Source: DASZQY01 sp036511595
GTDB lineage: Bacteria > Pseudomonadota > Alphaproteobacteria > Rhizobiales > Kaistiaceae
Assembly (NCBI GenBank): GCA_036511595.1
Contig: DATCBY010000016.1
Coordinates: forward strand, 1-16,110
Direction of reading: 5' to 3'
Length of the DNA: 16,110 nucleotides
Shown: in pieces, positions 1 through 7,771 of the stretch
Numbering within the stretch: position 1 is the stretch's first letter
How the letters are laid out: each line of letters starts with the position of its first letter
The notes under the pieces: model-generated
What the model was told of the DNA's origin: nothing
What the model saw: only the letters and a program-made list of their open reading frames with translations
Databases searched by the model: none
Program-made: the position numbers and the translations under genes

Positions 1-149
1 CCGCCGCTCTTTGGTTGATTCATTCTATCGTTTTGTGACACCTGGAATCTCCTGTGGTCATTTCCAAACCGCCGCCAGCCGGTACGTCAGCGCTCGATTG
101 CGAGGCACTCTACACTGATCGCGGGCCTGGTCGGGCAACACACATGAAC
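1..149. other. Intergenic end of window, no gene recognised
   Basis: This stretch lies downstream of the minus-strand tRNA-Asn. No convincing coding sequence is seen: the one open frame crossing it also runs through the tRNA gene and has no protein-like character. No hairpin followed by a T-run that would serve as terminator for the tRNA was recognised. Confidence 0.5.
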
Positions 150-225
150 TGGCTCCCCGGGCTGGACTCGAACCAGCGACCATTCGATTAACAGTCGAAT
201 GCTCTACCAACTGAGCTACCGGGGA
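150..225 (-). tRNA. tRNA-Asn (anticodon GTT)
   Basis: On the minus strand a complete 76-nt cloverleaf is read, with an encoded 3' CCA. The acceptor stem is TCCCCGG paired with CCGGGGA, with discriminator G. The anticodon stem TTCGA/TCGAA closes the loop CTGTTAA, giving anticodon GTT at plus-strand positions 190-192. The T-arm contains GGTTCGAGTCC. All arms pair and the anticodon reads asparagine codons. Confidence 0.97.
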
Positions 226-236
226 TAGCGGCGCCC

Positions 237-264
237 CTATAGCAAAGGCGCACCGCGCTTGCAA
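237..264 (-). promoter_or_regulatory. Probable promoter of tRNA-Asn
   Basis: Reading the minus strand, a -35-like TTGCAA (259-264) is followed by a 16-nt spacer and a -10-like CTATAG (237-242). The -10 ends 11 nt before the mature tRNA 5' end, a suitable distance for a short 5' leader. This is motif matching by eye only. Confidence 0.4.
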
Positions 265-366
265 AGGCAAGGAAGGCCGCCGCCTGCCAGTGACACAATG
301 ACCGTTGCAGGGCCGTGGTAGCCATCCCATGTTCGCAGCGCCCTTCGTAGATGAGGATAGCCGCCC

Positions 367-627
367 TTGCCCAAGGTACGCCTAGGCAGATTCTCCCTTG
401 AACTCCCGCGCAATCGCGTGCTGCGGATCGGTCTTGGCGTGGCGCTGGTGATCGGCGGTGGCGTTTTCGGCTTCCTGCCGATCCTGGGCTACTGGATGGT
501 GCCATTGGGGCTGTTGGTGCTCGCCTCCGACAACGCCGCGATTCGCCGCTTCAACCGGCGAACGGGTGTCGCCATCGTTGGGTGGTGGCGCGGGCGCAAG
601 GCGCGGACGCGGAATGGAGCGGCTTAA
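367..627 (+). CDS. Small conserved-type inner-membrane protein, function unknown
   Basis: An 86-residue protein starting at a TTG codon. The start is chosen because GAGGA at 353-357 lies 9 nt upstream. The N-terminus is basic. Residues about 20-53 are strongly hydrophobic and contain glycine/proline-rich segments (GFLPILGYWMVPLGLLVLA), probably one re-entrant or two short membrane spans. An arginine-rich tail follows (IRRFNRR, WWRGRKARTR), suggesting a cytoplasmic C-terminus. The pattern of LP, a GxW turn, GLLVLA and then basic residues resembles the small PGPGW-type transmembrane proteins, but the family match was not tested. It is not obviously linked to B12: the riboswitch starts a new transcription unit after it. 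No function can be assigned. Confidence 0.72.
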   Translation: MPKVRLGRFSLELPRNRVLRIGLGVALVIGGGVFGFLPILGYWMVPLGLLVLASDNAAIRRFNRRTGVAIVGWWRGRKARTRNGAA

Positions 628-660
628 GCGGCGTCCTCCCGTTCGTTACCGGAACCGCAA

Positions 661-689
661 TTGACTCGGCTCTACCCCACGCCCATTCT
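661..689 (+). promoter_or_regulatory. Probable promoter of the riboswitch-cbt-cob operon
   Basis: TTGACT (661-666) matches a sigma-70 -35 box at five of six positions. After a 17-nt spacer, CATTCT (684-689) is a weak -10. Transcription would start near 695-697, which is where the first paired base of the riboswitch P1 stem lies. This coincidence supports the assignment, though the -10 box is poor. Confidence 0.45.
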
Positions 690-695
690 CCGCTC

Positions 696-827
696 GCAAA
701 TTCGCGGGGTGCGGAAGCCGGTGTGAGTCCGGCACGGTCGCGCCACTGTAATCGGGCCTCCCGCCCGAAAGTCAGACCCCTCCTCGCGAACGATTTGCTC
801 GTCTGGGACGCGTTATCCCAAGGAGGA
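696..827 (+). promoter_or_regulatory. Cobalamin (B12) riboswitch with ribosome-binding-site expression platform
   Basis: The class hallmarks are present: GCCGGTG...GTCCGGC at 717-733, the GCCACTGTAA core near 742-751, and the B12-box-like AGTCAGACCCC at 770-780. A hand fold gives P1 696-701/793-798, P2 702-706/785-789, P3 707-710/776-779, P4 717-721/729-733, P5 734-738/745-749 with loop CGCGCC, and P6 753-757/763-767. A further hairpin, 804-808/816-820, has loop CGCGTTA; its CGCG (809-812) can pair with CGCG of L5 (739-742), as in the known L5-L13 kissing interaction. This hairpin abuts the AGGAGG ribosome-binding site (821-826) of cbtB. The family turns expression down when cobalamin is bound. 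No terminator is seen, so control is probably translational. Confidence 0.93.
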
Positions 828-834
828 ACACCAA

Positions 835-1053
835 ATGACTCACGTCGCCTTTGCGCCGGCAGCCGCGCCGGTTTCCATTCCGGCCATTCCCGTTCGTGAG
901 TTGCTGCCGTGGGCCATTTTCGGTGGCCTGCTGGCGATCATCGCGATCTATTTCGTCGGCGTCGAAGAAGGCGCCATGGCGGTGTTCAACGGCATGTACG
1001 TGCACGAGTTCGTGCACGACGGTCGCCATGTGCTCGGCTTTCCGTGTCACTGA
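835..1053 (+). CDS. cbtB: CbtB, small subunit of cobalt transporter
   Basis: A 72-residue membrane protein of the CbtB family, predicted to act with CbtA in cobalt uptake for B12 synthesis. One hydrophobic span lies at about residues 23-43. The C-terminal tail carries the typical histidine-rich metal-ligand segment: H57, H61, H65 and the terminal C71-H72. The ATG lies 8 nt after a perfect AGGAGG (821-826), the site placed under riboswitch control. It is the first gene of the operon, 15 nt before cbtA. B12 repression through the riboswitch fits cobalt demand. The family is defined mainly by genome context and riboswitch linkage, so cobalt as substrate is inferred from the family. Confidence 0.93.
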   Translation: MTHVAFAPAAAPVSIPAIPVRELLPWAIFGGLLAIIAIYFVGVEEGAMAVFNGMYVHEFVHDGRHVLGFPCH

Positions 1054-1068
1054 CTGGGAGCCACCAGC

Positions 1069-1863
1069 ATGATGAGAACGCTGCTCATTCGCGGCATGCT
1101 CGTTGGCATTCTTGCCGGCGTGCTTGCCTTCGCCTTCGCCAGGATATTCGGCGAGCCTGACGTCGATCTGGCGATCGCCTTCGAAGACTCGATGCACCAT
1201 GCCGAGGCCGCTGCCGATGCGCCGGCCATGGCAATTCCTGCCGACGCGAGCACTCCGGCATCGTCGATGAACATGACGCCCAAGCCGGCGGCGGAAGAGA
1301 ATGTCGAGCTGGTCAGCCGGCCGGTGCAGGCGGGCATCGGCCTGTTCACCGGCGTGGTCGTTTACAGCGCTGCCTTCGGTGGCCTGTTCGCGCTGGTCTT
1401 CGGCTTTGCCTATGGGCGGGCCGGGCGTTTCGACCCGCGCCAACTGGCGGCGCTCATCGCGGCGCTTGGCTTCTTGGCCCTCGTGGTCGTTCCGCAACTG
1501 AAGTACCCGGCAAATCCGCCTTCGGTCGGGCAGCCGGCGACGATCGGCTACCGCAGCGAATTGTTCTTCGCGATGCTGCTGGTGTCCCTCGTCGCAGCGG
1601 TGGCGGCGACGTATCTGCGCGGCTGGCTGGCACGCCGATACGACAGGTGGAATGCGACGCTGATCGCGGGGGCGGCATTCGTGGTGGTCGTCGCGATCGC
1701 GATCGTATTGCTTCCGGGCATCAACGAAGTGCCGGAGCGTTTTCCGGCGGTGCTTTTGTGGAAGTTCCGCCTGGCGTCGCTTGGCACCGAGGCGGTGCTG
1801 TGGATTACGCTGGGACTCGTTTTCGGCGCGCTGACCCAGCGAAGTTTCGCATGGGCGCGCTGA
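1069..1863 (+). CDS. cbtA: CbtA, cobalt transporter integral membrane subunit
   Basis: A 264-residue polytopic inner-membrane protein of the CbtA family, the partner of CbtB. Hydrophobic spans are visible at about residues 7-27, 90-115, 125-143, 163-185, 193-213 and 233-255. Between spans 1 and 2 is a long polar loop with possible metal ligands (MHH at 42-44, MNM near 68-70, acidic residues), probably periplasmic. GGGAG at 1056-1060 sits 8 nt before the ATG at 1069; the second ATG at 1072 is possible but less well spaced. It follows cbtB by 15 nt and precedes cobU by 4 nt, so it is under the same riboswitch. The transport mechanism of this family is not settled, and cobalt specificity is inferred from context. 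Confidence 0.92.
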   Translation: MMRTLLIRGMLVGILAGVLAFAFARIFGEPDVDLAIAFEDSMHHAEAAADAPAMAIPADASTPASSMNMTPKPAAEENVELVSRPVQAGIGLFTGVVVYSAAFGGLFALVFGFAYGRAGRFDPRQLAALIAALGFLALVVVPQLKYPANPPSVGQPATIGYRSELFFAMLLVSLVAAVAATYLRGWLARRYDRWNATLIAGAAFVVVVAIAIVLLPGINEVPERFPAVLLWKFRLASLGTEAVLWITLGLVFGALTQRSFAWAR

Positions 1864-1867
1864 CCCG

Positions 1868-2416
1868 ATGGCCGGACCGGCGCGTGTTCTTGTGCTCGGC
1901 GGGCAGCGTTCCGGCAAGAGCCGGTACGCCGAGCAACTGGTGGCAGTGAGCGGACGGCGTCTCGTCTATCTCGCCACCGCTACCGCCGGCGACGGCGAGA
2001 TGGCGGAGCGCATCGCGCGGCATCAGGCGCGGCGCGGAGAGGCGATGTGGCGCACCGTCGAGGAGCCGCTCGACCTTGCCGGTGTACTGTTGCGTGAAGC
2101 GCGAACGGACACGGCGGTGCTGGTGGACTGCCTGACGCTCTGGCTGACCAACCTGATGGCGTCGGGGCGGCCGATTGAGGCCCAAACGGACCGGCTAGTC
2201 GCGGCGCTCGGCGCTGTCGCCGGGCCGGTGGCGATCGTCAGCAACGAGGTGGGTTCCGGAATCATTCCCGCCAACGCACTGGCACGCCGTTATGCCGACG
2301 AACTCGGCACGCTGAACCAGCGGGTTGCCGAAGTTGTCGATCGTGTCGTGCTTATGGTTGCCGGAATGCCGCTGCTGCTGAAGCCGGTGCAGAAACAGAA
2401 CGAGGTGGTGCTGTGA
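1868..2416 (+). CDS. cobU: Adenosylcobinamide kinase / adenosylcobinamide-phosphate guanylyltransferase (CobU; CobP in the aerobic nomenclature)
   Basis: A cytoplasmic bifunctional enzyme of 182 residues, close to the family's usual length. It phosphorylates the aminopropanol arm of adenosylcobinamide and then transfers GMP to give adenosyl-GDP-cobinamide. The P-loop GGQRSGKS is at residues 11-18. The YLATA...GEMAERIARHQ region (34-53) holds H52, probably the residue that becomes guanylylated (His46 in the Salmonella enzyme). VDCLTLWLTNL and VSNEVGSGIIP are further family signatures. The ATG at 1868 is 4 nt after the cbtA stop. The stop overlaps the cobW GTG by 4 nt (GTGA), indicating translational coupling. 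It acts late in the pathway, after CobD. Confidence 0.96.
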   Translation: MAGPARVLVLGGQRSGKSRYAEQLVAVSGRRLVYLATATAGDGEMAERIARHQARRGEAMWRTVEEPLDLAGVLLREARTDTAVLVDCLTLWLTNLMASGRPIEAQTDRLVAALGAVAGPVAIVSNEVGSGIIPANALARRYADELGTLNQRVAEVVDRVVLMVAGMPLLLKPVQKQNEVVL

Positions 2417-3423
2417 CGCCTGACCGAATTCCCGCAACCATCGTCACCGGCTTCCTTGGCGCCGGCAAGACGACGCTCATCCGCAATCTTATCACCGAGG
2501 CGCGCGGTCGGCGCATCGCCATCATCGTCAACGAATTCGGCGACATGGGCTTCGACGGGTCGCTGATCGCCGACTGCGATGACGACTGCCGGCCCGATCA
2601 CATCGTCGAGCTGACCAACGGCTGCATCTGCTGCACAGTCGCCGACGAATTCCTGCCGACCATCGAGGCGCTGCTGGCCCGTAATCCGCCGCCCGATCAC
2701 ATCGTTATCGAGACTTCCGGCCTGGCGCTGACGCAACCACTCGTGCGCGCGTTCTCGTGGCCATCCGTTTTGCATCGCGTCACCGTCGATGGTGTTGTCA
2801 CCGTAGTCGATGCCGAGGCGGTGGCGGCAGGACGCTTCGCGCCTGACGTTGCGGCAACCAGGGCGCAGCTCGCCGCCGATCCGGCGATCGCCCATGACGA
2901 CCCGGTCGAGGAGCTTTTTGAGGATCAGGTGCGCTGCGCCGATCTCATCATCCTCAGCAAGACCGATCTCGTTTCGCCCGCGGGTCTTGCCGAGGCCGAA
3001 CGCATCGTTCGCCGCGAAATGCGTCCCAACACCGGCATCGTGAAGGGCAGGGGGACGCCGGCCGCCGTGCTGCTGGGCATCGATGCTTCCGCGGAGGACG
3101 ACATGGGGGGGCGCGAGAGTCATCATGAACTGGAGGGTGAGGAGCACGATCACGACGATTTCGTCAGCTATGTCTTCGACGTCGCGCCGCTGGCATCGGT
3201 CGATCTCTTGAGGGCGCGCGTCAGCAATGCGCTCACCGTGCCGGGGGTGCTGCGGATCAAGGGGCGGGTCGGCATTATCGGCAAGGGGACGCCGGCGACG
3301 GTGCAGGCGGTTGGTCCGCGGCTCGAGACATCGTTCTCTCCCGGCTCCGTTGCCGGCGGGCTGGTCGTCATCGGCCTGCGCGCTCTCGATCACGCCGCGG
3401 TTGCCTCAGCGTTAGCCGGCTAA
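2413..3423 (+). CDS. cobW: CobW, G3E-family GTPase / cobalt metallochaperone
   Basis: A 336-residue COG0523 GTPase, probably delivering cobalt to the CobNST chelatase. The Walker A motif GFLGAGKT is at 13-20, NEFGD at 40-44, the metal-binding C71-I-C73-C74 motif follows, then the switch-like ETSGLA (100-105) and the guanine-specificity motif SKTD (182-185). A histidine/acidic cluster at about 235-249 (HHELEGEEHDHDD) lies between the GTPase and C-terminal CobW domains and may hold extra metal. The GTG start overlaps the cobU stop, and cobN starts 3 nt after the stop. Its place directly before cobN supports the cobalt role rather than a zinc role; members of this superfamily can be hard to tell apart by sequence alone. 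Confidence 0.95.
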   Translation: MTPDRIPATIVTGFLGAGKTTLIRNLITEARGRRIAIIVNEFGDMGFDGSLIADCDDDCRPDHIVELTNGCICCTVADEFLPTIEALLARNPPPDHIVIETSGLALTQPLVRAFSWPSVLHRVTVDGVVTVVDAEAVAAGRFAPDVAATRAQLAADPAIAHDDPVEELFEDQVRCADLIILSKTDLVSPAGLAEAERIVRREMRPNTGIVKGRGTPAAVLLGIDASAEDDMGGRESHHELEGEEHDHDDFVSYVFDVAPLASVDLLRARVSNALTVPGVLRIKGRVGIIGKGTPATVQAVGPRLETSFSPGSVAGGLVVIGLRALDHAAVASALAG

Positions 3424-3426
3424 CCG

Positions 3427-6400
3427 ATGCACCTGCTCGCCGGCGACGTGGCCCGCATCGACGACGGCGATGCCGCCATCGATCTGGGCCTGCCGCCGGG
3501 CGACATCGTTTTTCTTTCCGCCGCCGACACCGAACTGGCGCTGATCGGGAAGATCGCGGCGGAGCGGGGTTCGGATGCTCCCTCCGTCCGCTTCGCGAAC
3601 CTCGGCAGGCTCAGCCATCCGATGTCGGTCGACCATTTCCTCGAGGCGACGGTTCGGCACGCGAAGCACGTGGTGGTACGCTGCATGGGCGGCGCATCCT
3701 ACTGGTCGTACGGGCTCGTGGAGCTGCGCCGTATCTGCCATATGTACCGGATTTCGTGCGCGGTCATTCCCGGCGACGACCGCTGGGATCCGGGGCTGAA
3801 GGAATACTCGACCGTCGAGCCGGAGCAGGCCCGCCAGCTCTGGCGCTATCTGGTTGAAGGGGCAGAGGAAAATGCGCGGCTCGCGCTGGCGCTCTGCGAT
3901 CATCTGATAGGTCGCGGGCCGTTGCCGCCGTCGCCGGTTGTCCTGCCGCATGCCGGCTGTTACTGGCCGGGCCGCGGCGCTGTCGAACTTTCCGAAATCG
4001 TCAGTCACATCAAAGGTATGCCGGTTGCGGCGGTAGTCTTCTATCGGGCGCTGATGCAGGGAAATTCCACCGCCCCCATCGATGCTTTGATCGAGGCATT
4101 GCGGAGCGAAGGCATCGCCGCACTGCCGATCTTCGTCGCCAGCCTGAAGGACGCGGAGTCGGAAGCCTTTCTGGATCAAGCATTTAGCTTGATCCCGCCG
4201 ACGGTCGTCCTCAACACCACCGCCTTCGCCGTGTCTAAGATCGGGACTGCGCACGAGGGCACGGTGCTGGACCTCCCAGGCCGACCGGTTCTGCAGGTAG
4301 CCTTCGCCGGAAGTACTTGGGAGGACTGGCAAAACAGCCTGCGTGGCCTGTCGCCGCGCGACCTGACGATGAACGTCGTGCTGCCGGAAGTCGATGGCCG
4401 CATTTTTACGCGGGCGGTGTCGTTCAAGGAGCCGGTCGGCGGCGCCGCGACTTACCGTCAAGTGCCTGACCGGATTGCGTTTGTAGCGAAGCAGGCGGCT
4501 GCGTGGGTGCGCCTTGGGATCAAGGGTGCGCCCGAGCGAAAGGTTGCGCTGATCCTGTCGAACTATCCCGACAAGGATGGCCGCCTCGCCAACGGCGTCG
4601 GCCTGGATACGCCGGAGAGCACGGTGCGTATCGCCGCCTCCATGGCCGCGAACGGCTATGTCCTGCCGGAATTTCCGGAAACGAGCGCCGCATTGATGGC
4701 GAAGCTGCTTTCCGGGCGGACCAATGCCGGCGGATATTCGGAAGAGACCCTGTCGCTCGACGAATACCTCCGCTTTTTCAATGCATTGCCGCAACAGAGC
4801 CGGGCGGCGCTGAGCGGACGTTGGGGGCCGCCGGAAGGCGATCCGTCGTTCCTTGGCGGGGCATTTCAGATCGCGGCGCACCGGTTCGGCAACTTGGTCG
4901 TCGGCATCCAGCCGGCGCGCGGCTACTCGATCGACCCGAAGGCGACGTACCACGACCCCGATCTCGTACCGCCGCACGGATACGTCGCGTTCTACACGTG
5001 GGTACGGCATGTGTTCGGCGCGGATGCGATCGTACATCTCGGCAAGCACGGCAACCTCGAATGGCTGCCCGGCAAGGCGCTGGGGCTTTCCGAGACCTGC
5101 TGGCCGGAGGTGGCGCTCGGTCCGACGCCGCTGATCTATCCGTTCATCGTCAACGACCCGGGCGAAGGTAGCCAAGCGAAGCGGCGGAGTTCCGCGGTGA
5201 TCGTCGATCACCTGATGCCCCCGATGACGCGGGCGGAGATCCACGGACCGCTGGCTGAGCTGGAGACTCTCATCGACGAATACTACGTCGCCGCGGGCGT
5301 CGACAGACGGCGGCGCGACTATCTCCGGCGCGAGATTGTCGCGCTTGCCGAGCGGCATGGCCTCGACCGCGATCTCGGTATCACCCGAAGCGATAATCCG
5401 GATGCGCTGCGGATGCTGGATGCGCATCTCTGCGAATTGAAGGAGATGCAGATCCGGGACGGACTGCATGTGCTCGGCACGTCGCCGGATGGGCGGCTAC
5501 GGACGGATACGCTGGTCGCCATCGCGCGGACGCCGCGCTCCGGTGGGCGGGCGGCGGACGCCTCGCTCCACCGCGCTATCGCCGACGATCTGGGGCTGGG
5601 CTTCGATCCGCTGGATTACGACCTCGCCACGGCATGGACGGGACCGCGCCCGGAGGCGCTCGCCGTCGTCGATACGCCGTGGCGCACGAATGGCGATACG
5701 GTCGAGCGGATCGAAGCCCTGGCGGTGAAACTGATCTCGCCGTTGCGCGCGCACGAACCGAGTTTAGGGAAGGCGACGCGTGCGGTGGTGGATTGGATTG
5801 CGCGTGATCTTGGGTCCGCACTGGATCGCTCCGGTGATGCCGAAATTGCCGCCGTCCTGACGGGGTTGGATGGAAGGTTCGTTCCGCCCGGACCTTCCGG
5901 CGCGCCGACGCGGGGGCGACCTGATGTGTTGCCGACGGGGCGGAATTTCTACTCCGTCGACACGCGGGCCGTGCCGACGGCGGCGGCATGGGCACTCGGG
6001 CGCAAGGCGGCGGACGCAGTGGCGCTGCGCTATTTCCAGGATGAGGGCGAGTGGCCACGCTCGATCGCGTTGTCGGCGTGGGGGACGTCGAACATGCGCA
6101 CCGGCGGCGACGACATTGCGCAGGTGCTGGCGTTCATCGGCGCGGCACCATCGTGGGAGCCGGGAACCGGGCGCGTCACCGGCTTCAAGGTGCTGCCGCT
6201 TTCGACGCTGGGGCGACCGCGCATTGACGTGACGCTGAAGATTTCGGGCATGTTTCGCGATGCATTTCCGGTGCAGATCGACCTGATCGATTCCGCCGTT
6301 CGCGCTGTCGCTGCGCTGGACGAGGCGGACGAAGCCAACCCGATCGCTGCGGCTGCACGAGAGGCACGGGAGCACATGCGCGCTGCGGGCTACGCGGCCG

Positions 6401-7137
6401 AAGTGGCGGACCATCTCTCCGCGACGCGGATATTCGGCGCGAAGCCCGGAGCCTACGGCGCCGGCTTGCAGGCGCTCATCGACACCGGTGCCTGGGAGAC
6501 GCGCAAGGACTTTGCCGATGCCGTGTTGGCATGGGGCAGCTACGCCTTCGGCGGCGGCACGCACGGCGATGAAGCCCGGGAAGCCTTCACGGCACGGCTC
6601 GCTGCCGCCGATGCAGTCCTGCACAACCAGGACAATCGGGAGCACGATATTCTGGATTCTGACGACTACTATCAGTTCCAGGGTGGCCTCGCGGCGGCGG
6701 TCGAGGCGGTGAAGGGCACCGCGCCGCGCCTCTATCATGGCGACCACGCGCGGCCGGAGAAGCCGCTTATCCGCGATCTCGGCGAGGAAATTGCGCGGGT
6801 CGTGCGCGGCCGCGCGGCAAATCCAAAATGGATCGCCGGCGTCATGCGGCACGGCTACAAGGGCGCCTTCGAGATGGCCGCGACGGTCGACTATCTCTTT
6901 GCGTTCGCGGCGACGACCAACGCCGTGCAATCGCATCATTTCGACCAGCTCTTCGACGCCTATATCGGCGACGCGGCTGTGCGCGGATTCATCGCGGAAA
7001 ACAATCCGCCGGCGTTGTCGGAAATGGCGGCGCGGTTGCGCGAGGCTATCGACCGCGGCCTGTGGGCACCGCGCGCCAATAGCGCCTATGATCTGCTTTC
7101 GGCGCTGGTCGTTGGCCGGAAGGAGGCTGCGGAATGA
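3427..7137 (+). CDS. cobN: Cobaltochelatase subunit CobN
   Basis: A 1236-residue protein, slightly shorter than the roughly 1270 residues of the classical CobN. It is the large, porphyrin-binding subunit of the ATP-dependent CobN-CobS-CobT complex that inserts cobalt into hydrogenobyrinic acid a,c-diamide in the aerobic pathway. Diagnostic blocks are HLGKHGNLEWLPGK (about 537-550), NMRTGGDDIAQVLAFIG (from 889), and the following KVLPLSTLGRPRIDVTLKI and SGMFRDAFP. Paralogues are magnesium chelatase BchH/ChlH; the neighbours decide for cobalt. It starts 3 nt after cobW and its stop overlaps the cobO ATG (ATGA). CobS and CobT, the AAA+ partners it needs, are not in this window. No frameshift is apparent over the whole length. 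Confidence 0.97.
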   Translation: MHLLAGDVARIDDGDAAIDLGLPPGDIVFLSAADTELALIGKIAAERGSDAPSVRFANLGRLSHPMSVDHFLEATVRHAKHVVVRCMGGASYWSYGLVELRRICHMYRISCAVIPGDDRWDPGLKEYSTVEPEQARQLWRYLVEGAEENARLALALCDHLIGRGPLPPSPVVLPHAGCYWPGRGAVELSEIVSHIKGMPVAAVVFYRALMQGNSTAPIDALIEALRSEGIAALPIFVASLKDAESEAFLDQAFSLIPPTVVLNTTAFAVSKIGTAHEGTVLDLPGRPVLQVAFAGSTWEDWQNSLRGLSPRDLTMNVVLPEVDGRIFTRAVSFKEPVGGAATYRQVPDRIAFVAKQAAAWVRLGIKGAPERKVALILSNYPDKDGRLANGVGLDTPESTVRIAASMAANGYVLPEFPETSAALMAKLLSGRTNAGGYSEETLSLDEYLRFFNALPQQSRAALSGRWGPPEGDPSFLGGAFQIAAHRFGNLVVGIQPARGYSIDPKATYHDPDLVPPHGYVAFYTWVRHVFGADAIVHLGKHGNLEWLPGKALGLSETCWPEVALGPTPLIYPFIVNDPGEGSQAKRRSSAVIVDHLMPPMTRAEIHGPLAELETLIDEYYVAAGVDRRRRDYLRREIVALAERHGLDRDLGITRSDNPDALRMLDAHLCELKEMQIRDGLHVLGTSPDGRLRTDTLVAIARTPRSGGRAADASLHRAIADDLGLGFDPLDYDLATAWTGPRPEALAVVDTPWRTNGDTVERIEALAVKLISPLRAHEPSLGKATRAVVDWIARDLGSALDRSGDAEIAAVLTGLDGRFVPPGPSGAPTRGRPDVLPTGRNFYSVDTRAVPTAAAWALGRKAADAVALRYFQDEGEWPRSIALSAWGTSNMRTGGDDIAQVLAFIGAAPSWEPGTGRVTGFKVLPLSTLGRPRIDVTLKISGMFRDAFPVQIDLIDSAVRAVAALDEADEANPIAAAAREAREHMRAAGYAAEVADHLSATRIFGAKPGAYGAGLQALIDTGAWETRKDFADAVLAWGSYAFGGGTHGDEAREAFTARLAAADAVLHNQDNREHDILDSDDYYQFQGGLAAAVEAVKGTAPRLYHGDHARPEKPLIRDLGEEIARVVRGRAANPKWIAGVMRHGYKGAFEMAATVDYLFAFAATTNAVQSHHFDQLFDAYIGDAAVRGFIAENNPPALSEMAARLREAIDRGLWAPRANSAYDLLSALVVGRKEAAE

Positions 7138-7754
7138 AGGACATGAGCGAGAGCGAACTCGACGCCCGCCACGCCGGCAAGATGAAGAAGAAGAAGGCGG
7201 CGCGCGACAAGATCCTCGCGACCAAGACGATCGAGAAGGGCCTCGTGATCGTCCATACCGGCAAGGGCAAGGGGAAATCGACGGCGGCATTCGGCATGAT
7301 CTTCCGGGCGCTCGGCCACGGCATGCCGGTCGCCATCGTGCAGTTCGTCAAGGGCAAATGGCAAACGGGCGAGCGGGTGGCACTGGAGAAATTCGGCGAC
7401 CTCGTTTCGATCAACACGATGGGTGAGGGGTTCACCTGGGAGACGCAGGATCGCCAGCGCGACCTAGCGGCGGCGCGCGCGGCGTGGGAGCGGGCGAAGG
7501 CGGTCATTAACGCGGGGAAGCACAAGCTGGTGCTTCTCGACGAGATCAACATCGTGCTGCGCTATGAATACCTGCCCATCGAGGAGGTGGTGACGTTCCT
7601 GCGCGACGAGAAGCCGGCGGACGTCCATGTCATCGTCACCGGCCGCAACGCGGCGGAGGAACTGATCGCGATCGCCGATCTCGTGACCGAGATGGAGGTG
7701 ATCAAGCATCCGTTCCGTTCGGGCGTGAAGGCGCAGCGGGGGATCGAGTTCTGA
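7134..7754 (+). CDS. cobO: Cob(I)yrinic acid a,c-diamide adenosyltransferase CobO (CobA/BtuR type)
   Basis: A 206-residue cytoplasmic enzyme that transfers the 5'-deoxyadenosyl group of ATP to the Co(I) corrinoid, forming the cobalt-carbon bond. The characteristic P-loop HTGKGKGKST is at residues 41-50, followed by AAFGMIFRALGHG, and LLDEIN marks the later acidic motif. The N-terminal approximately 27 residues are charged and lysine-rich (KMKKKKAARDK), as in CobO proteins, where this segment can cover the active site. AGGAGG at 7121-7126 is 7 nt before the ATG at 7134, favouring this start over the ATG at 7143. Its start overlaps the cobN stop, and cobQ follows. Confidence 0.97.
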   Translation: MKDMSESELDARHAGKMKKKKAARDKILATKTIEKGLVIVHTGKGKGKSTAAFGMIFRALGHGMPVAIVQFVKGKWQTGERVALEKFGDLVSINTMGEGFTWETQDRQRDLAAARAAWERAKAVINAGKHKLVLLDEINIVLRYEYLPIEEVVTFLRDEKPADVHVIVTGRNAAEELIAIADLVTEMEVIKHPFRSGVKAQRGIEF

Positions 7755-7771
7755 GCAGGCCAGCCGCCATC

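Noticed and set aside
58..505. Minus-strand open frames of 90 and 105 codons crossing the tRNA-Asn
   Set aside because: They translate the tRNA gene itself (the familiar VAQLVEHSTVNRMVAGSSPARG read-through of tRNA sequence) and overlap the better-supported small gene on the plus strand.
772..1917. 381-codon minus-strand frame opposite cbtB, cbtA and the riboswitch 3' end
   Set aside because: Shadow frame. It crosses the riboswitch and cbtB, and its translation is charged and repetitive without recognisable motifs.
3412..5469. 685-codon minus-strand open frame opposite cobN
   Set aside because: Antisense shadow typical of GC-rich coding DNA. It is rich in Arg, His, Asp and Gln with no domain pattern, while cobN on the other strand is conserved throughout.
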